Notes: generated from the letters alone by a model not told the origin. 64,000 nucleotides of DNA from an uncultured Clostridia bacterium (GCA_946567425.1 CAMNXF010000008.1:59945-123944); one strand, 5' to 3'; numbered from the stretch's first letter, positions 45,107 to 53,948 are shown. Translations and numbers: made by a program.

Positions 45107-46081
45107 TTAATTCTGTCGCATTATCTGCTCCGTGTCGATAGGCGTATAGCATATCAGTCTGCTTGTGTTCAAATTCTCGCGGTGCATATCTACAGCAATT
45201 ATCCGATGATTTTCGTAGGTTGTGTAGTAATAAATTCCCTTGTCGCAATTGCAGCAGCATGTGTAGCGCGTCACTTGATATTTTCCGTCGGCAAGCTCGC
45301 AGCAGCCGCGCTGGTTCTCGACGGAGCCGAGTATGTGAAAAAACTGCGAAACGCACTCGTTCTCCGAATCGCCGCACTTGGAATTGCTTTTGGTAAACGC
45401 CGCGCGCACAAATCTCGACTCAGATGACAAGTCGCCCGGAAGTCCTATCGCGCCCATCCCGCGGCTGTAGGGCTTCAGTGGCAGACTTCCGCAGAAGTTA
45501 TTTGTCGGCTCTTTGCACGAGAGCCCCATATAATTGTTTAGTTGAAGCAATTGCTGTGGAAATTCGGGATTGTTTGTGAGAACGTCCGCAGGATTATCGT
45601 AAACGTGCATACCGCTTGCCGTTGATTCAACAACTATCGAGCCGCTTTTATCCGAAATAATCCAATGCAGCTCCGCGATGGGATATTTATCGGAAAACGC
45701 GCTGTCGATGAGGTTGATCTCTTTAAGCAGCTCACGCGCCTCATCAAGATCGCGGCATTGTCCAACCACGAACGGTATAAACTCGTGAGGCGGCAAATTG
45801 TATGCACCGTCGACAGGTTCGCCATAACACGCGTTCCCGACGAAATTAAGCCCCGCCATTCCGAGCCCCTTTTCGTTTACGCAGTCATAGTACAACGGGT
45901 AGTTGGCTGCTACATGTGCCATTCCAATCATTGCGTAATGCTCCGGGCTGCTGCCAGCGTCGCCGAAGTCAAAGCAATAGCAGCGCGGCGTTATCACAAT
46001 TTTGTCTCCGTATGAAAAATCGTAATCCAGCGTTCGCCCGAAATAATAGTCCTTTTTCGCAAAGCCGACAGCCGTACACAT
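45107..46081 (-). CDS. Choloylglycine hydrolase-family enzyme (linear amide C-N hydrolase)
   Basis: A 324-residue Ntn hydrolase. Processing of the initiator Met exposes Cys2 (MCTAVGFAKKDYYFGRTLDYD) as the nucleophile. Arg and Asp of GRTLDYD, Asn of LTNNPEF and Arg of SESRFVRAAF complete the active site. The family includes bile salt hydrolases, penicillin V acylases and N-acyl-homoserine-lactone acylases; specificity cannot be assigned here. ATG 46081 has the SD AGGAGG; a TTG two codons upstream would mask Cys2. No signal peptide, so cytoplasmic. Confidence 0.92.
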   Translation of the reverse strand: MCTAVGFAKKDYYFGRTLDYDFSYGDKIVITPRCYCFDFGDAGSSPEHYAMIGMAHVAANYPLYYDCVNEKGLGMAGLNFVGNACYGEPVDGAYNLPPHEFIPFVVGQCRDLDEARELLKEINLIDSAFSDKYPIAELHWIISDKSGSIVVESTASGMHVYDNPADVLTNNPEFPQQLLQLNNYMGLSCKEPTNNFCGSLPLKPYSRGMGAIGLPGDLSSESRFVRAAFTKSNSKCGDSENECVSQFFHILGSVENQRGCCELADGKYQVTRYTCCCNCDKGIYYYTTYENHRIIAVDMHRENLNTSRLICYTPIDTEQIMRQN

Positions 46082-46087
46082 GGTCAA

Positions 46088-46380
46088 TCCTCCTGAATAA
46101 AAAGTGTTCTGCCTTATATTTTACTGTCACAAGCGGGAAAATATTCGGGTGATTTTAAAAAACGGCATATGCCGTTGGAAATATTCGTACTCCGTTCCAT
46201 ATCGAGTATGCGGCATCGGAATTGAGCGCGGCAGGGTATTCTGCGGGTCGGCGGCTGTCTGCCCGAGACCGACTTGAATACGCTCCCGTGCGGTATCCTC
46301 CCGACGGCATGGCAGCCGGGATATTGTACGACAGATCATTCGCAAGTGCGTAATAATTGCCATGCGCGGAACGGAGCTTT
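46088..46380. other. Region without a supported gene
   Basis: About 290 bp between the hydrolase and the ncRNA. A minus-strand frame runs through it with some sequence complexity (it would include TAADPQNTLPRSIPMPHTRY) but has no SD and no recognisable domain, so I leave it uncalled. Confidence 0.4.
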
Positions 46381-46592
46381 CTGAGAGAAAATGAATTAAC
46401 AGTTCATTTTTTACCAATGTCTGCTTCTGAGGCAGTTGGGAATCGAACCCAATACATGATGAGGCGACCCTCATCTGTATTCCGTGGTGATCTCGGAAGT
46501 CCGAGACCTGTTGGTACAATCGGCAATGCGCTCACCTATTGGCACGCAGCCTGCAGCTCCTCGCTCTTATAGCTAGGAAAACAGCCTTGTAC
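46380..46592 (-). ncRNA. Structured ncRNA, possible raiA-motif RNA
   Basis: A roughly 210-nt transcript predicted from its own promoter to a terminator hairpin (46387-46409, followed by TTTTCTCTC in the RNA). Several strong hairpins follow one another: TCTCGG/CCGAGA (46491-46506), GATGAGG/CCTCATC (46458-46475), a T-arm-like TTGGG-TTCGATT-CCCAA (46435-46452) and CTGC/GCAG. The 5' part is rich in AGCGAGGAGCTGCAGG. No credible ORF lies inside. Size, structural density and taxonomic setting suit the raiA motif RNA of Bacillota, but neither raiA nor comFC is adjacent, so the class is tentative; the RNA gene itself is better supported. Confidence 0.65.
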
Positions 46593-46598
46593 TCATTT

Positions 46599-46627
46599 AT
46601 TATACAATTTTTTGGGCTTTTAGTCAA
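46599..46627 (-). promoter_or_regulatory. Promoter of the ncRNA
   Basis: On the minus strand TTGACT (46627-46622), 17 bp, TATAAT (46604-46599); predicted start near 46592. Confidence 0.85.
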
Positions 46628-46651
46628 GTGCTGATTTTTTTTAAAAAGTAC

Positions 46652-46680
46652 TTGATTTTTTCGTGAACTTGTGATATAAT
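46652..46680 (+). promoter_or_regulatory. Promoter of tRNA-Pro
   Basis: TTGATT (46652-46657), 17 bp, TATAAT (46675-46680), divergent from the ncRNA promoter. The roughly 100-nt 5' leader contains a hairpin TGGTCAAA/TTTGACCA. Confidence 0.75.
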
Positions 46681-46789
46681 AAATAAGTAATGGGAAAGTG
46701 CGGTGCTACGGCGGTTTCGTCTAGTGGAGATTTTGGTCAAAATTTTATTTGACCACTTGCACCAAAATTGGGTGAAAAAATTTATAAAT

Positions 46790-46866
46790 CGAGACGTGGC
46801 TCAGTTTGGTAGAGCGCTGCGTTCGGGACGCAGAGGTCGCGTGTTCAAATCACGTCGTCTCGACCA
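46790..46866 (+). tRNA. tRNA-Pro (anticodon CGG), CCA encoded
   Basis: A full cloverleaf: acceptor CGAGACG/CGTCTCG, D-arm GCTCAGTTTGGTAGAGC, anticodon arm CTGCG-TTCGGGA-CGCAG with anticodon CGG, T-arm GTGTTCAAATCAC, discriminator A and encoded CCA (46864-46866). It reads proline codon CCG. It stands at the left side of the mobile element, which may have been attracted by this locus, although its 3' end is intact and not seen repeated at the right end. Confidence 0.97.
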
Positions 46867-46867
46867 C

Positions 46868-46918
46868 AAACCGCATTACAAAGCCATTTATTGGCTTTGT
46901 AATGCGGTTTTAATTTTT
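46868..46918 (+). terminator. Rho-independent terminator of tRNA-Pro
   Basis: ACCGCATTACAAAGCC and GGCTTTGTAATGCGGT form a long perfect stem with a short loop, followed by TTTTAATTTTT. Confidence 0.92.
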
Positions 46919-47023
46919 AAGGCAGTAACGTTTTGTTACGTCCTTGACTACCGATTCGGTACTCGAGAGGTATGTGCTAATTCGAAAGGGTGCCCCGTTT
47001 TAGGGCGGGTGTTTTGTTCTGCC

Positions 47024-47058
47024 GTATTCTTTGTTTACTGCGGCTCAATTTTTGAAAC
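47024..47058 (+). repeat. Direct repeat copy A (attachment-like)
   Basis: A stretch of about 35 bp beginning GTATTCTTTGTTTACTGC and ending AATTTTTGAAAC. The same sequence recurs at 47289 (copy B) and, with a few changes, at 53993 (copy C). Confidence 0.8.
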
Positions 47059-47288
47059 CTTACCGACTGAGTCCTATGTTGGGATTGAGTTATTTTTCGA
47101 GATGAGGTACGCATTTGTATCCCCATATATCCGGTACTCCCCGAAACACAGAGTACCCTTTGAAAAGGTAGCATAATCCGACCTCTCCAACTTGGGGTCG
47201 TATTTACCCCGAGTTGAGTATCCGATTCTGTCAAAATGGCAATTTTGGATTTTACCCCTACTCCTCGTTTCACGGAGTAGGGGTTCAT

Positions 47289-47323
47289 CGTATTCTTTGT
47301 TTACTGCGGCTCAATTTTTGAAC
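47289..47323 (+). repeat. Direct repeat copy B, left end of the element
   Basis: Identical to copy A over at least 33 bp. It lies 15 bp beyond the end of the integrase gene, where an att site is expected. Confidence 0.8.
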
Positions 47324-47337
47324 TCGATAACGTTTCG

Positions 47338-48788
47338 TTATTGAAGTTCAAGGGAGAACGATTCGTTCACCGTTTTCAGCCGTTCTTTCTCAGCTTTAAT
47401 GTCTGCCTTTACTTTTGCGATAAGTTCTGCCAGCTTTTCCTCGCATTCCTCTCTTGTCTTGGCGTAGATGTTATGAGACTCTCGTTTGCCGTAGGCATTT
47501 GTCGGCGTGTATCTCCCCTCGAAGAGGTGGTCGTTTATCATCGTCACACAGCCTGTGCCTGATTTGCGCACCTTTAGCTTGTACGGCTCGAATTTGGGTT
47601 GGTCGGTATCTATCCTTACCCGTTCGTCTGCCCGCGGAATTGGGGCTTCTGTGCCGCCTATTTGGCGGTCTATCTTTGCTGCTGCCTGCCGCTGCATCGT
47701 GTTGGTTATATGACTGTAGATATCAATCGTGGTCGCCGATGAAACATGACCCAGCATACTCGAAAGCGACTTTATATCCATTCCACTTTCAAGTGCCATC
47801 GTCGAAAATGTGTGCCGAAGATCATGAAAGCGTACCTTTTTGCAGCCTGCGCGTTCAAGAATTATCTGCATTCTCTTTCTGACCGCCGAAGGGTGACGCG
47901 TCTTTGTGTTGTCGAGCGGTGATGGGAATATCCACTCAGAATCTACATTTTTCTTGTAATCCGATAGAATTTGCAGAAGCGAGGGCGGAAGTATTATTGT
48001 TCTGATTGATGATTTTGTTTTTGGAGTAGAGATAACCTGTTCCTTATTGAACACATTCACTTGCCGCTCTATTCGCAGTTCTCCTGTCGTGAAGTTTAGG
48101 TCGCTCCATTTTAAGGCGAGTATCTCTCCACGGCGCATTCCCGTTCCAAGTTCGAGTAAGAATAATTCGTAATAGCCTTCTTCTTTTGCTCGGGTTAGGA
48201 ATCGGATAACCTCGTTCGCCGTAAGAACCTTCATTTCACGGGATTTCTTGGGCGGCAGTTTGCAGCCTATCGCAGGATTTGTTCTTATCAGTCCCTCTTG
48301 AACCGCTTTTTCGAGAGCTGATCTGCAATTCGCGTGTACTGCCCGAACTACTCTGTCGGATAGCCCCGTGCCGTATGCCTCAACTTTTATTTTTCTGCCA
48401 TTTGATTTGGTCCTTGCGTAAAACTGCTGCAAGTCCGCTTGAGTTAGCTTGTTAAGCGGTATTGAACCAATTTCGGGAATGATGTGCTTGTAAATTCTGC
48501 TCTCATATTCAAGCTGTGTTTTTAGCGTATGGTGTGCTTACAGTATGTCTGATACCAGAAGTCAATCCAATCGCCAAACGGCATTTCCGAGTTTATTTTC
48601 TCGGTCGGCTTACCGTGTTTCTCTTTGAGAGCTTCAAGTTTTTCGGCGCATTCTGTTTTCGTTTTGGCGGTAACGTTTTTGGTTATGGGTAAGCCCTTTT
48701 CGTTATATCCGATAACTATGCGACCTTCCCAGCGCCCGTCTTTACGAAGACGGAGCGTTCCCTCGCCCTGTTTTCTGCGTTTAGCCAA
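47338..48788 (-). pseudogene. Tyrosine recombinase (Tn916-like integrase), frameshifted
   Basis: The N-terminal part (TTG 48788 to TAA 48522) holds the AP2-like arm-binding domain GEGTLRLRKDGRWEGRIVIG and stops after YCKHTIR. One base shift later the frame continues KTQLEYESRIYKHIIPEIGS and runs to 47338 with all catalytic motifs: GMRRGEILALKW, HDLRHTFSTMALESG and LGHVSSATTIDIYSH. A single-base deletion near 48525 explains this. After the catalytic domain there is an extra tail with a second arm-like domain (GTGCVTMINDHLFEGRYTP). The gene start overlaps the other integrase by 8 bp. Confidence 0.85.
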
Positions 48789-49950
48789 GTTTCATCCCCC
48801 CTATTATATCGTCCATAAAGTTGCTTACGATTTTTGCTGCGTTCTTTTGCATATCGGTTGTCATATGAGTGTAAGTATCCAGCGTAAAGCTGGCGTTTGT
48901 ATGACCAAGAATTCCCGACAGTGTTTTTGCATCCACACCGTCTGCGATCGCATGGGTTGAGAATGTGTGTCGTAGGTCGTGGAAACGTATCAGTGGTAGC
49001 CCGGCACGTTTTAGCAGCACCTTTAGGTGAGTATATGCGCTCTGCGGATTTATTGGTTCTTCGGGTTTGTAGAAGTTCGGGAATATCCAATCGCCGACTG
49101 CGTTTTCTTTTCTGTTTTTGAGAACTTCTACTGTACTCGGCGGCAAGAGAATTTCCCTCATTCCCGTTTCGGTTTTCGTTTCACCAATAGGGAGAACCCC
49201 ATCTTTGAGCCTTCCTACGCTGCGCCTTATCTTCAATCTGCCTGATTGCTCATCGAAATCTTCCCAGCGCAAGCCGCATATTTCACCTTTGCGAAGTCCT
49301 GTTGTAATTTCCGTGTAGAAGAAGTCGTACCACTTTTCATCGGACTTTATAACTTCCATGAACCCGTCAAGCTGCTTATCGTTTAGGATTTGCTTTACGG
49401 GATAATTATTTTTCGGGATTGTCGTACCATTGGTAGGGTTGGTTATGAGCAGTCGTTGTTGCACTGCCATATCAAGTGATTCGTGCAGCAGCATATGAAT
49501 TTTTCTTACCATGCTGTCCGCAAGCTCTGTGCCGTGTGTTTTGTCCGGATGCACTCTGCCCTGCTTTTTGATCGCGTTGTAAAACTTCTGGATTTCATTC
49601 GTTGTAAGTGCTGACAACGGTCGCTCTCCAAGATACGGTTTGATTTGATTTTTCACTATCATCTCGTAACCGGATAACGTGCTTGGCCTGATTGTAAGGC
49701 TGGCATATCCGTAAAGCCATTTGTCAAGCCACTTGCCAAGCGTCATATTGCAATCCTCGCTTAAATCAGCGTCACGGTACATTTCAATTTTGTCGTGCAG
49801 TTTCTGAACGAGTTCCGCCTGCGTTTTTGCTAATACATAGCGGTATATAGGCTCTCCATTATTTTTATGCCCTACCACTATTCGTCCTTCCCAACGCCCG
49901 TCATCACGCTTGCGAACCATTCCGTCGCCTGACGGTCTGCGTTTTGCCAT
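48781..49950 (-). CDS. Tyrosine recombinase (Tn916-like integrase), intact
   Basis: A 389-residue integrase. N-terminal arm-binding domain GDGMVRKRDDGRWEGRIVVG, SAM-like core-binding domain (LTIRPSTLSGYEMIVKNQIK), then catalytic Arg in TGLRKGEICGLRW, His/Arg in RFHDLRHTFSTHAIADG, and Tyr in SFTLDTYTHMT. ATG 49950 follows a perfect SD (AAAGGAGGTG). It is about 40% alike by eye to the frameshifted copy, so the two are old relatives and not a recent duplication. It could still drive integration or excision. Confidence 0.93.
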   Translation of the reverse strand: MAKRRPSGDGMVRKRDDGRWEGRIVVGHKNNGEPIYRYVLAKTQAELVQKLHDKIEMYRDADLSEDCNMTLGKWLDKWLYGYASLTIRPSTLSGYEMIVKNQIKPYLGERPLSALTTNEIQKFYNAIKKQGRVHPDKTHGTELADSMVRKIHMLLHESLDMAVQQRLLITNPTNGTTIPKNNYPVKQILNDKQLDGFMEVIKSDEKWYDFFYTEITTGLRKGEICGLRWEDFDEQSGRLKIRRSVGRLKDGVLPIGETKTETGMREILLPPSTVEVLKNRKENAVGDWIFPNFYKPEEPINPQSAYTHLKVLLKRAGLPLIRFHDLRHTFSTHAIADGVDAKTLSGILGHTNASFTLDTYTHMTTDMQKNAAKIVSNFMDDIIGGMKLG

Positions 49951-50007
49951 AACAGCACCTCCTTTGTAACCACACATCATACCACATTTTTCCGAACAAA
50001 TCCAGTA

Positions 50008-51351
50008 TCAAAACGTAAAATTTTGCTCGTCATTTTTGACATCCGTGACAGTATGATCGGTTTTGATTCCGAGGGCGCGTTTCTTCTGTTCTATTTTCGC
50101 TTTCAGCTTTGAGTCGATCTGATTATTCAGCTTTGACTGCCTTTTCTGATACGAATCGTTTATCATATCGCCGAGCAACTTTACCCATAAGGTGACCATA
50201 TTGGTTACCCTTGGAATTGAAATTGTAATATCGGTGCTATTATCCAATTCGCTCACCGCTTTTATAATTGCATTCTTTATGCTGCGGAACTCTTTGTTAT
50301 CCTCAAGAGGAATATCCAGATCGGGTTTGTCGTGGTAAATGGATAGCTTTTGCCGATTTATATTATTCCACTCGGAATAAAAATCCGCGATTCGGCTGTC
50401 CTTTGCAAGTTCCCTCACGATAGCGTCAACCGTGTTCTTGGCATCTTTCTGCAAATATCCATACAGCTTTTTACCTTTGTGTTTTTTCAGTTGTGTCGCA
50501 AGCTGCAAAATGAGACTATTGAAATTCTCGCTGCAAGGAGTGTTTTCGGAAGATCGCTTTATGAGTTCATCTATTTTCTTCTGTGCCTCTTGTTTGACCT
50601 CACTTCTCATTTGAGTTTGGAGCGTGAAAAGATGATACATTTCATTGCGGAAAATATCGTTTGCAAATATGCTGTGGAGAGAATCAATTCCTTTTTTCGT
50701 CAAGTACCCATGCTTTATGTTTTCAGAGTAAACCACGAGATGAATATGCGGGTGGTGACCCGTATTATGAAACGCCGCATACCATTTCATTTCCGATATT
50801 GGAATTTTGTGTGCTTCGGCTATCTGCATAGCGTTTCTGCGGACGAGTTCCCTCCACGCTGCCGCCTTGTTGTAGCCAAGTCGTTCCGCGTCCTCTCGGG
50901 TCAAGCTGACGACGTGCGTCCAGATTACCCCTTTGTGATTTGCGACCTCATCGCTTACTTTGTCCAAATCAATTTTATCATCGGTTTGCGAAAATAATCC
51001 ATGTTTTCCGAGTTTCTCGACACCCGGACGCTCTGCCATATACGAAACCAACTTTTTCACGTCTTGGATTTGGTCGGCGTTGCGCTCTATGAACGCGTTT
51101 ATACAATCCGCTGCCGCGCCTTTTGAATGCTCGGAAATATATTTTTGCATTTCGGGATACTCCCATGCCGGAGGATATACTTTGAGGAGTTCGCAGATAA
51201 GGGAGTGTTGTTTTTGGGTGGCAGGTTTGTTGTTGTAACCGTCAGACAACTTTTCTACGCCCTCGCGCGTTCCCATATATTTTATATAATCTCCCGCACC
51301 GCTTGCCTTGGGATTTTTAATAAAACGGCTTGTACAAATAAGTTTCGGCAT
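50008..51351 (-). CDS. MobP-type relaxase
   Basis: A 447-residue relaxase of the MobP3/MobL type. It begins PKLICTSRFIKNPKASGAGDYIKYMGTREGV and has the metal-binding motif III HNTGHHPHIHLVVYS at residues 195-209. A long helical C-terminal half follows. Relaxases nick oriT and pilot the strand in conjugation. The start overlaps the RHH gene (TAATG) with SD CGGAGG. Intact, unlike several neighbours. Confidence 0.9.
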   Translation of the reverse strand: MPKLICTSRFIKNPKASGAGDYIKYMGTREGVEKLSDGYNNKPATQKQHSLICELLKVYPPAWEYPEMQKYISEHSKGAAADCINAFIERNADQIQDVKKLVSYMAERPGVEKLGKHGLFSQTDDKIDLDKVSDEVANHKGVIWTHVVSLTREDAERLGYNKAAAWRELVRRNAMQIAEAHKIPISEMKWYAAFHNTGHHPHIHLVVYSENIKHGYLTKKGIDSLHSIFANDIFRNEMYHLFTLQTQMRSEVKQEAQKKIDELIKRSSENTPCSENFNSLILQLATQLKKHKGKKLYGYLQKDAKNTVDAIVRELAKDSRIADFYSEWNNINRQKLSIYHDKPDLDIPLEDNKEFRSIKNAIIKAVSELDNSTDITISIPRVTNMVTLWVKLLGDMINDSYQKRQSKLNNQIDSKLKAKIEQKKRALGIKTDHTVTDVKNDEQNFTF

Positions 51352-51761
51352 TAGTTGTCCTCCGAGTTCTGGAAGTGCATGGCTTCTTCAAATGTTATGA
51401 TGCCGTTGTTCTCCGCGACTTCTGTTGAACACATCTCACGCAGCTCCCTGACGGTTTCGTCAGCTATTCCGTTATAGCAAGCGATTATATTGCTGCTGAT
51501 TGCTTGCTCAACAGCAAGCTTGTATATCATGCCTGAAATATTTTTCTCAACACTTTCAATCTCATTCTTTATCGTCTGTGCAAGTAACGGCGCGAGAAAG
51601 TCTATGCTTTTCTTTTGTCGCAAGAAAGCAATATAAAATTCTGTCGCTTGCCGCACGAAGTCTGCCATTGATGTAGCATTGGCTTCGCTCATCATATTCT
51701 GTATCTCCGCTTTGAGTTCGGGTTCAAAGCGTACCGCTGTTTTCTCCATTTTGTCGCTCAT
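51351..51761 (-). CDS. Ribbon-helix-helix mobilisation accessory protein (MobC-like)
   Basis: A 136-residue protein. The N-terminal 45 residues KTAVRFEPELKAEIQNMMSE and TSMADFVRQATEFYIAFL match a ribbon-helix-helix DNA-binding fold as in MobC-like relaxosome proteins; the rest is helical. It precedes the relaxase and is translationally coupled with it. SD AAAGGA. Confidence 0.8.
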   Translation of the reverse strand: MSDKMEKTAVRFEPELKAEIQNMMSEANATSMADFVRQATEFYIAFLRQKKSIDFLAPLLAQTIKNEIESVEKNISGMIYKLAVEQAISSNIIACYNGIADETVRELREMCSTEVAENNGIITFEEAMHFQNSEDN

Positions 51762-51815
51762 TATGTTCCTTTAAGAGACCGCCTTTTTTCACAGGTTCTT
51801 TTTTCGATTATTTCC

Positions 51816-51882
51816 CCCAACGGTCGGCTCTGCCGTCCGATGTGATCCGTGAGGTGGCGGCTTGCCGACCCCTCGCTTTGTC
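51816..51882. other. Candidate oriT: GC-rich nested inverted repeats
   Basis: A GC-rich island in AT-rich DNA just upstream of the mobilisation genes. GGTCGGC (51822-51828) pairs with GCCGACC (51864-51870), and inside are CGGC-TCT-GCCG (51825-51835) and CGGC-TT-GCCG (51858-51867). This is what an oriT for the relaxase beside it would look like, though the nick site is not identified. Confidence 0.5.
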
Positions 51883-51923
51883 CTGCATTCAAATAATATT
51901 TGCCTTTTTCCTCCTCCACACTC

Positions 51924-52364
51924 TTAAATGGCTTGTTTATCAGGCTTGATACCAAGTTTTTCTATTCGCTTTTTCCGCTTTTCCTCCGCAATCAATCGGT
52001 CTACATTTTCAAGTTGACGTTTATAAAAATACTGTTTTGCTTGCTCAATAGGCAGTATCGTATAGAGCAGATTTCCATTAAGTTTCTTACCCTCTTTGGT
52101 GAAAACACTGGCCGGTTCTGCTGCTATAAGCTCCTTTTCCTCAAGCTGCCGAACATATTTGCAGACCGTATTCTTTGACATTTTCAGTGCCTTACCTATG
52201 GTTTTATAACTTGGGTAGCACTGATAATTTTTTCGGTTTTCCCGATAGAGCAAGTACGAATATACCGCTATCTCTCCATAAGAAAGTCCAAGACAGAATA
52301 TCTCGTTAGGCAGAGGAAAGTAGCCCTTGATTGGGTCGCGTTTCGGGTATCTACTGTTTCACAT
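51924..52364 (-). pseudogene. HTH replication-initiator-like gene with a stop at codon 2
   Basis: The frame from ATG 52364-52362 meets TGA at once (52361-52359) and is then open to 51924. It encodes NSRYPKRDPIKGYFPLPNEI, EIAVYSYLLYRENRKNYQCY, and the winged-helix PSYKTIGKALKMSKNTVCKY, then a basic tail. Family members usually start M-x-N-S-R-Y-P-K-R-D, so a CGA-to-TGA change in codon 2 is likely. TTG 52253 is the only later start candidate and would lose the first third. Homologues act in replication or regulation of mobile elements. Confidence 0.75.
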
Positions 52365-52371
52365 CTGCATC

Positions 52372-52611
52372 TCACTTTTCTGTTTTCGCATCTATCCAAA
52401 GCTGTTATTTTTCCTTTGGAACAACAAGCCTTGAGCCAATACGAATTGCGGGAAAATCCTTTTCGTGCATTAGCTCATAGCAGCTTGATATCAAAACGCC
52501 GAGCAGTTTTGCAAGCGTTTCCGCATTTAAAAACAGTGGCAGCTCCTCAAAATTTGTGTGTGTTGCTTCTTTCAAATTTCTGACCTCCGATAAAATTTTA
52601 ATGACGGTCAA
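52372..52611 (-). pseudogene. Excisionase-like HTH protein with premature TAA near the C-terminus
   Basis: The first 68 codons read FEELPLFLNAETLAKLLGVL, SCYELMHEKDFPAIRIG and SRLVVPKEK, a winged-helix excisionase (MerR-like). The frame then hits TAA (52407-52405), after which QLWIDAKTEK follows in the same frame to TGA 52374-52372. The family ends with K-E-x-x-x-x-W-I/V, so the stop removed about ten residues, perhaps a TTA Leu changed to TAA. The truncated protein keeps the DNA-binding helices and might still work. Confidence 0.7.
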
Positions 52612-52668
52612 GAGAGGATTGGAATTGTTTAACCGCTTTTGACTGTCTGATTTATTTTAGCACACCTC

Positions 52669-52697
52669 TTGCAAAATTTCAATAGATATGTTATAAT
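52669..52697 (+). promoter_or_regulatory. Promoter of the DUF6076 gene
   Basis: TTGCAA (52669-52674), 17 bp, TATAAT (52692-52697). SD CGGAGG lies just before the ATG at 52764. Confidence 0.75.
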
Positions 52698-52763
52698 TAT
52701 ATACAGTTCTCTACTTTTGATTTCTCATTATCTATTTTTTAAAATATTTTTTCGGAGGTCAAG

Positions 52764-53948
52764 ATGTTTGGTTTTAAGGCTTACTTCTGGGGCAACGATG
52801 TCTACATAAACGAAAAATACAGGTATGATTCCTGCGAAATACTGACTGCGTATCTGAATGATAAACACTACGATTCACTTTCGCAACAGGACTATATTTA
52901 TCAGTTGAAATATTTTAAAAGGCACTTGACTGTTTCACAAGATATGGATTATCAAGACTATAAAAATTATAATAGCACTGTTTACAAAGCAATGTCGCTT
53001 ACGGAAAGTCTTAATAAAATAATGAAAAAACTGCCGCCATACAATAAAATTCTCGGCAATCAAATTGTAAAGCTTGATGATATTTTAAACAGCTACGGTT
53101 ACTTTTTTGAAGACGGATTAGATTATGAAGATTATGCCTACGGTCAATTCGACGAGGATACAGTGAATGAATACGGTGTTGGGGAAAAGAATGAAATGGG
53201 GAATTATTCTATGCACTTATACAAATTTCAGCTTTGCGAACCCAAATATATTGAAGTGGAAAACGATGATATTCGTCACTCTCTTCATGAATTAAATCAG
53301 ACAATATCCGGATTTTTTGATATGTACATCAAGTTTGTTACAGCATATTTTCAGGTGCATGAAATTTACAAGCCGTTTCTGACAGAGTATTTTCATCAGA
53401 AGGAGACTTTTCCAACAGGAAGTGAAACCGCTGAATATTTTAACGACTTCAATACAAGCAAAACCAAAAATTTCATTAAAATAAAATGCAAAATGGAATC
53501 CTTTGGATATAAGGCGTTGAGGGGAAAAGCCGGTAATCTGATTTTATGTGAAGAGATTGGATTTAACGATTTGAGTTCATTTCTATATTACGATTTTTTC
53601 AACGGTATCAAGCAAAACTATGTGCCAAACCTCTGCAAAAACTGTGGTAAATTCTTTTTGATCAAGGGCAGTTGGTATTATACCTATTGTGACAGAAAAC
53701 TTAAAAACGAGCCGAACAAGACCTGCCGCGATGTTGGTTCCAAACGCAGATATGATGACAGATGTAAAACCAATCCGATTTGGCAGACCTATAATCGGGC
53801 TTATAAGGCACATTATGCGCGCTATATGAAAAAGAAAATGACTGTTGCCGAGTTTGAGAAATGGTCAAAATTCGCATCCGAAATTCGTGATAGGGCGCTT
53901 GCTGGGGAGATCCTTTATGAGCAATATTATGCGGATATTCGCAGGTGA
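52764..53948 (+). CDS. DUF6076-like cargo protein with C-terminal zinc-ribbon
   Basis: A 394-residue protein rich in Tyr, Asp and Lys, markedly AT-rich in codon use. The C-terminal third has a zinc-binding pattern NLCKNCGKFFLIKG, then YYTYCDRK and NKTCRD, followed by basic helices (ARYMKKKMTVAEFEKWSKFA). This layout recalls DUF6076/DUF6120-type proteins of Clostridial mobile elements, function unknown. It is the only gene of the element on the plus strand, with its own promoter and terminator, so it is likely cargo. Confidence 0.65.
   Translation: MFGFKAYFWGNDVYINEKYRYDSCEILTAYLNDKHYDSLSQQDYIYQLKYFKRHLTVSQDMDYQDYKNYNSTVYKAMSLTESLNKIMKKLPPYNKILGNQIVKLDDILNSYGYFFEDGLDYEDYAYGQFDEDTVNEYGVGEKNEMGNYSMHLYKFQLCEPKYIEVENDDIRHSLHELNQTISGFFDMYIKFVTAYFQVHEIYKPFLTEYFHQKETFPTGSETAEYFNDFNTSKTKNFIKIKCKMESFGYKALRGKAGNLILCEEIGFNDLSSFLYYDFFNGIKQNYVPNLCKNCGKFFLIKGSWYYTYCDRKLKNEPNKTCRDVGSKRRYDDRCKTNPIWQTYNRAYKAHYARYMKKKMTVAEFEKWSKFASEIRDRALAGEILYEQYYADIRR

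Larger units (their letters stand above)
46867..47288. other. Gene-free tRNA-to-element junction with terminator and stem-loops
   Basis: Right after the tRNA an 18-bp stem (46868-46909) with a T-rich tail ends its transcript. Beyond are repeat copy A (47024-47058) and a GC hairpin ACCCCTACTCC/GGAGTAGGGGT (about 47256-47286). Short related segments (accgattcgg, accgactgag, atccgattct) may be integrase arm sites. The reading frames here are not credible genes. Confidence 0.6.

Noticed and set aside
46127..46519. 130-codon minus-strand frame between the hydrolase and the ncRNA
   Set aside because: It overlaps the ncRNA, lacks an SD, and matches no family I know.
46790..46866. tRNA-Pro 3' end as attachment core of the element
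   Set aside because: No copy of the tRNA 3' end was found near 54 kb; the 35-bp repeats fit the ends better.
51761..51955. 64-codon minus-strand frame over the oriT candidate
   Set aside because: It is made of the inverted repeats, overlaps the HTH gene by 32 bp and has no convincing SD.
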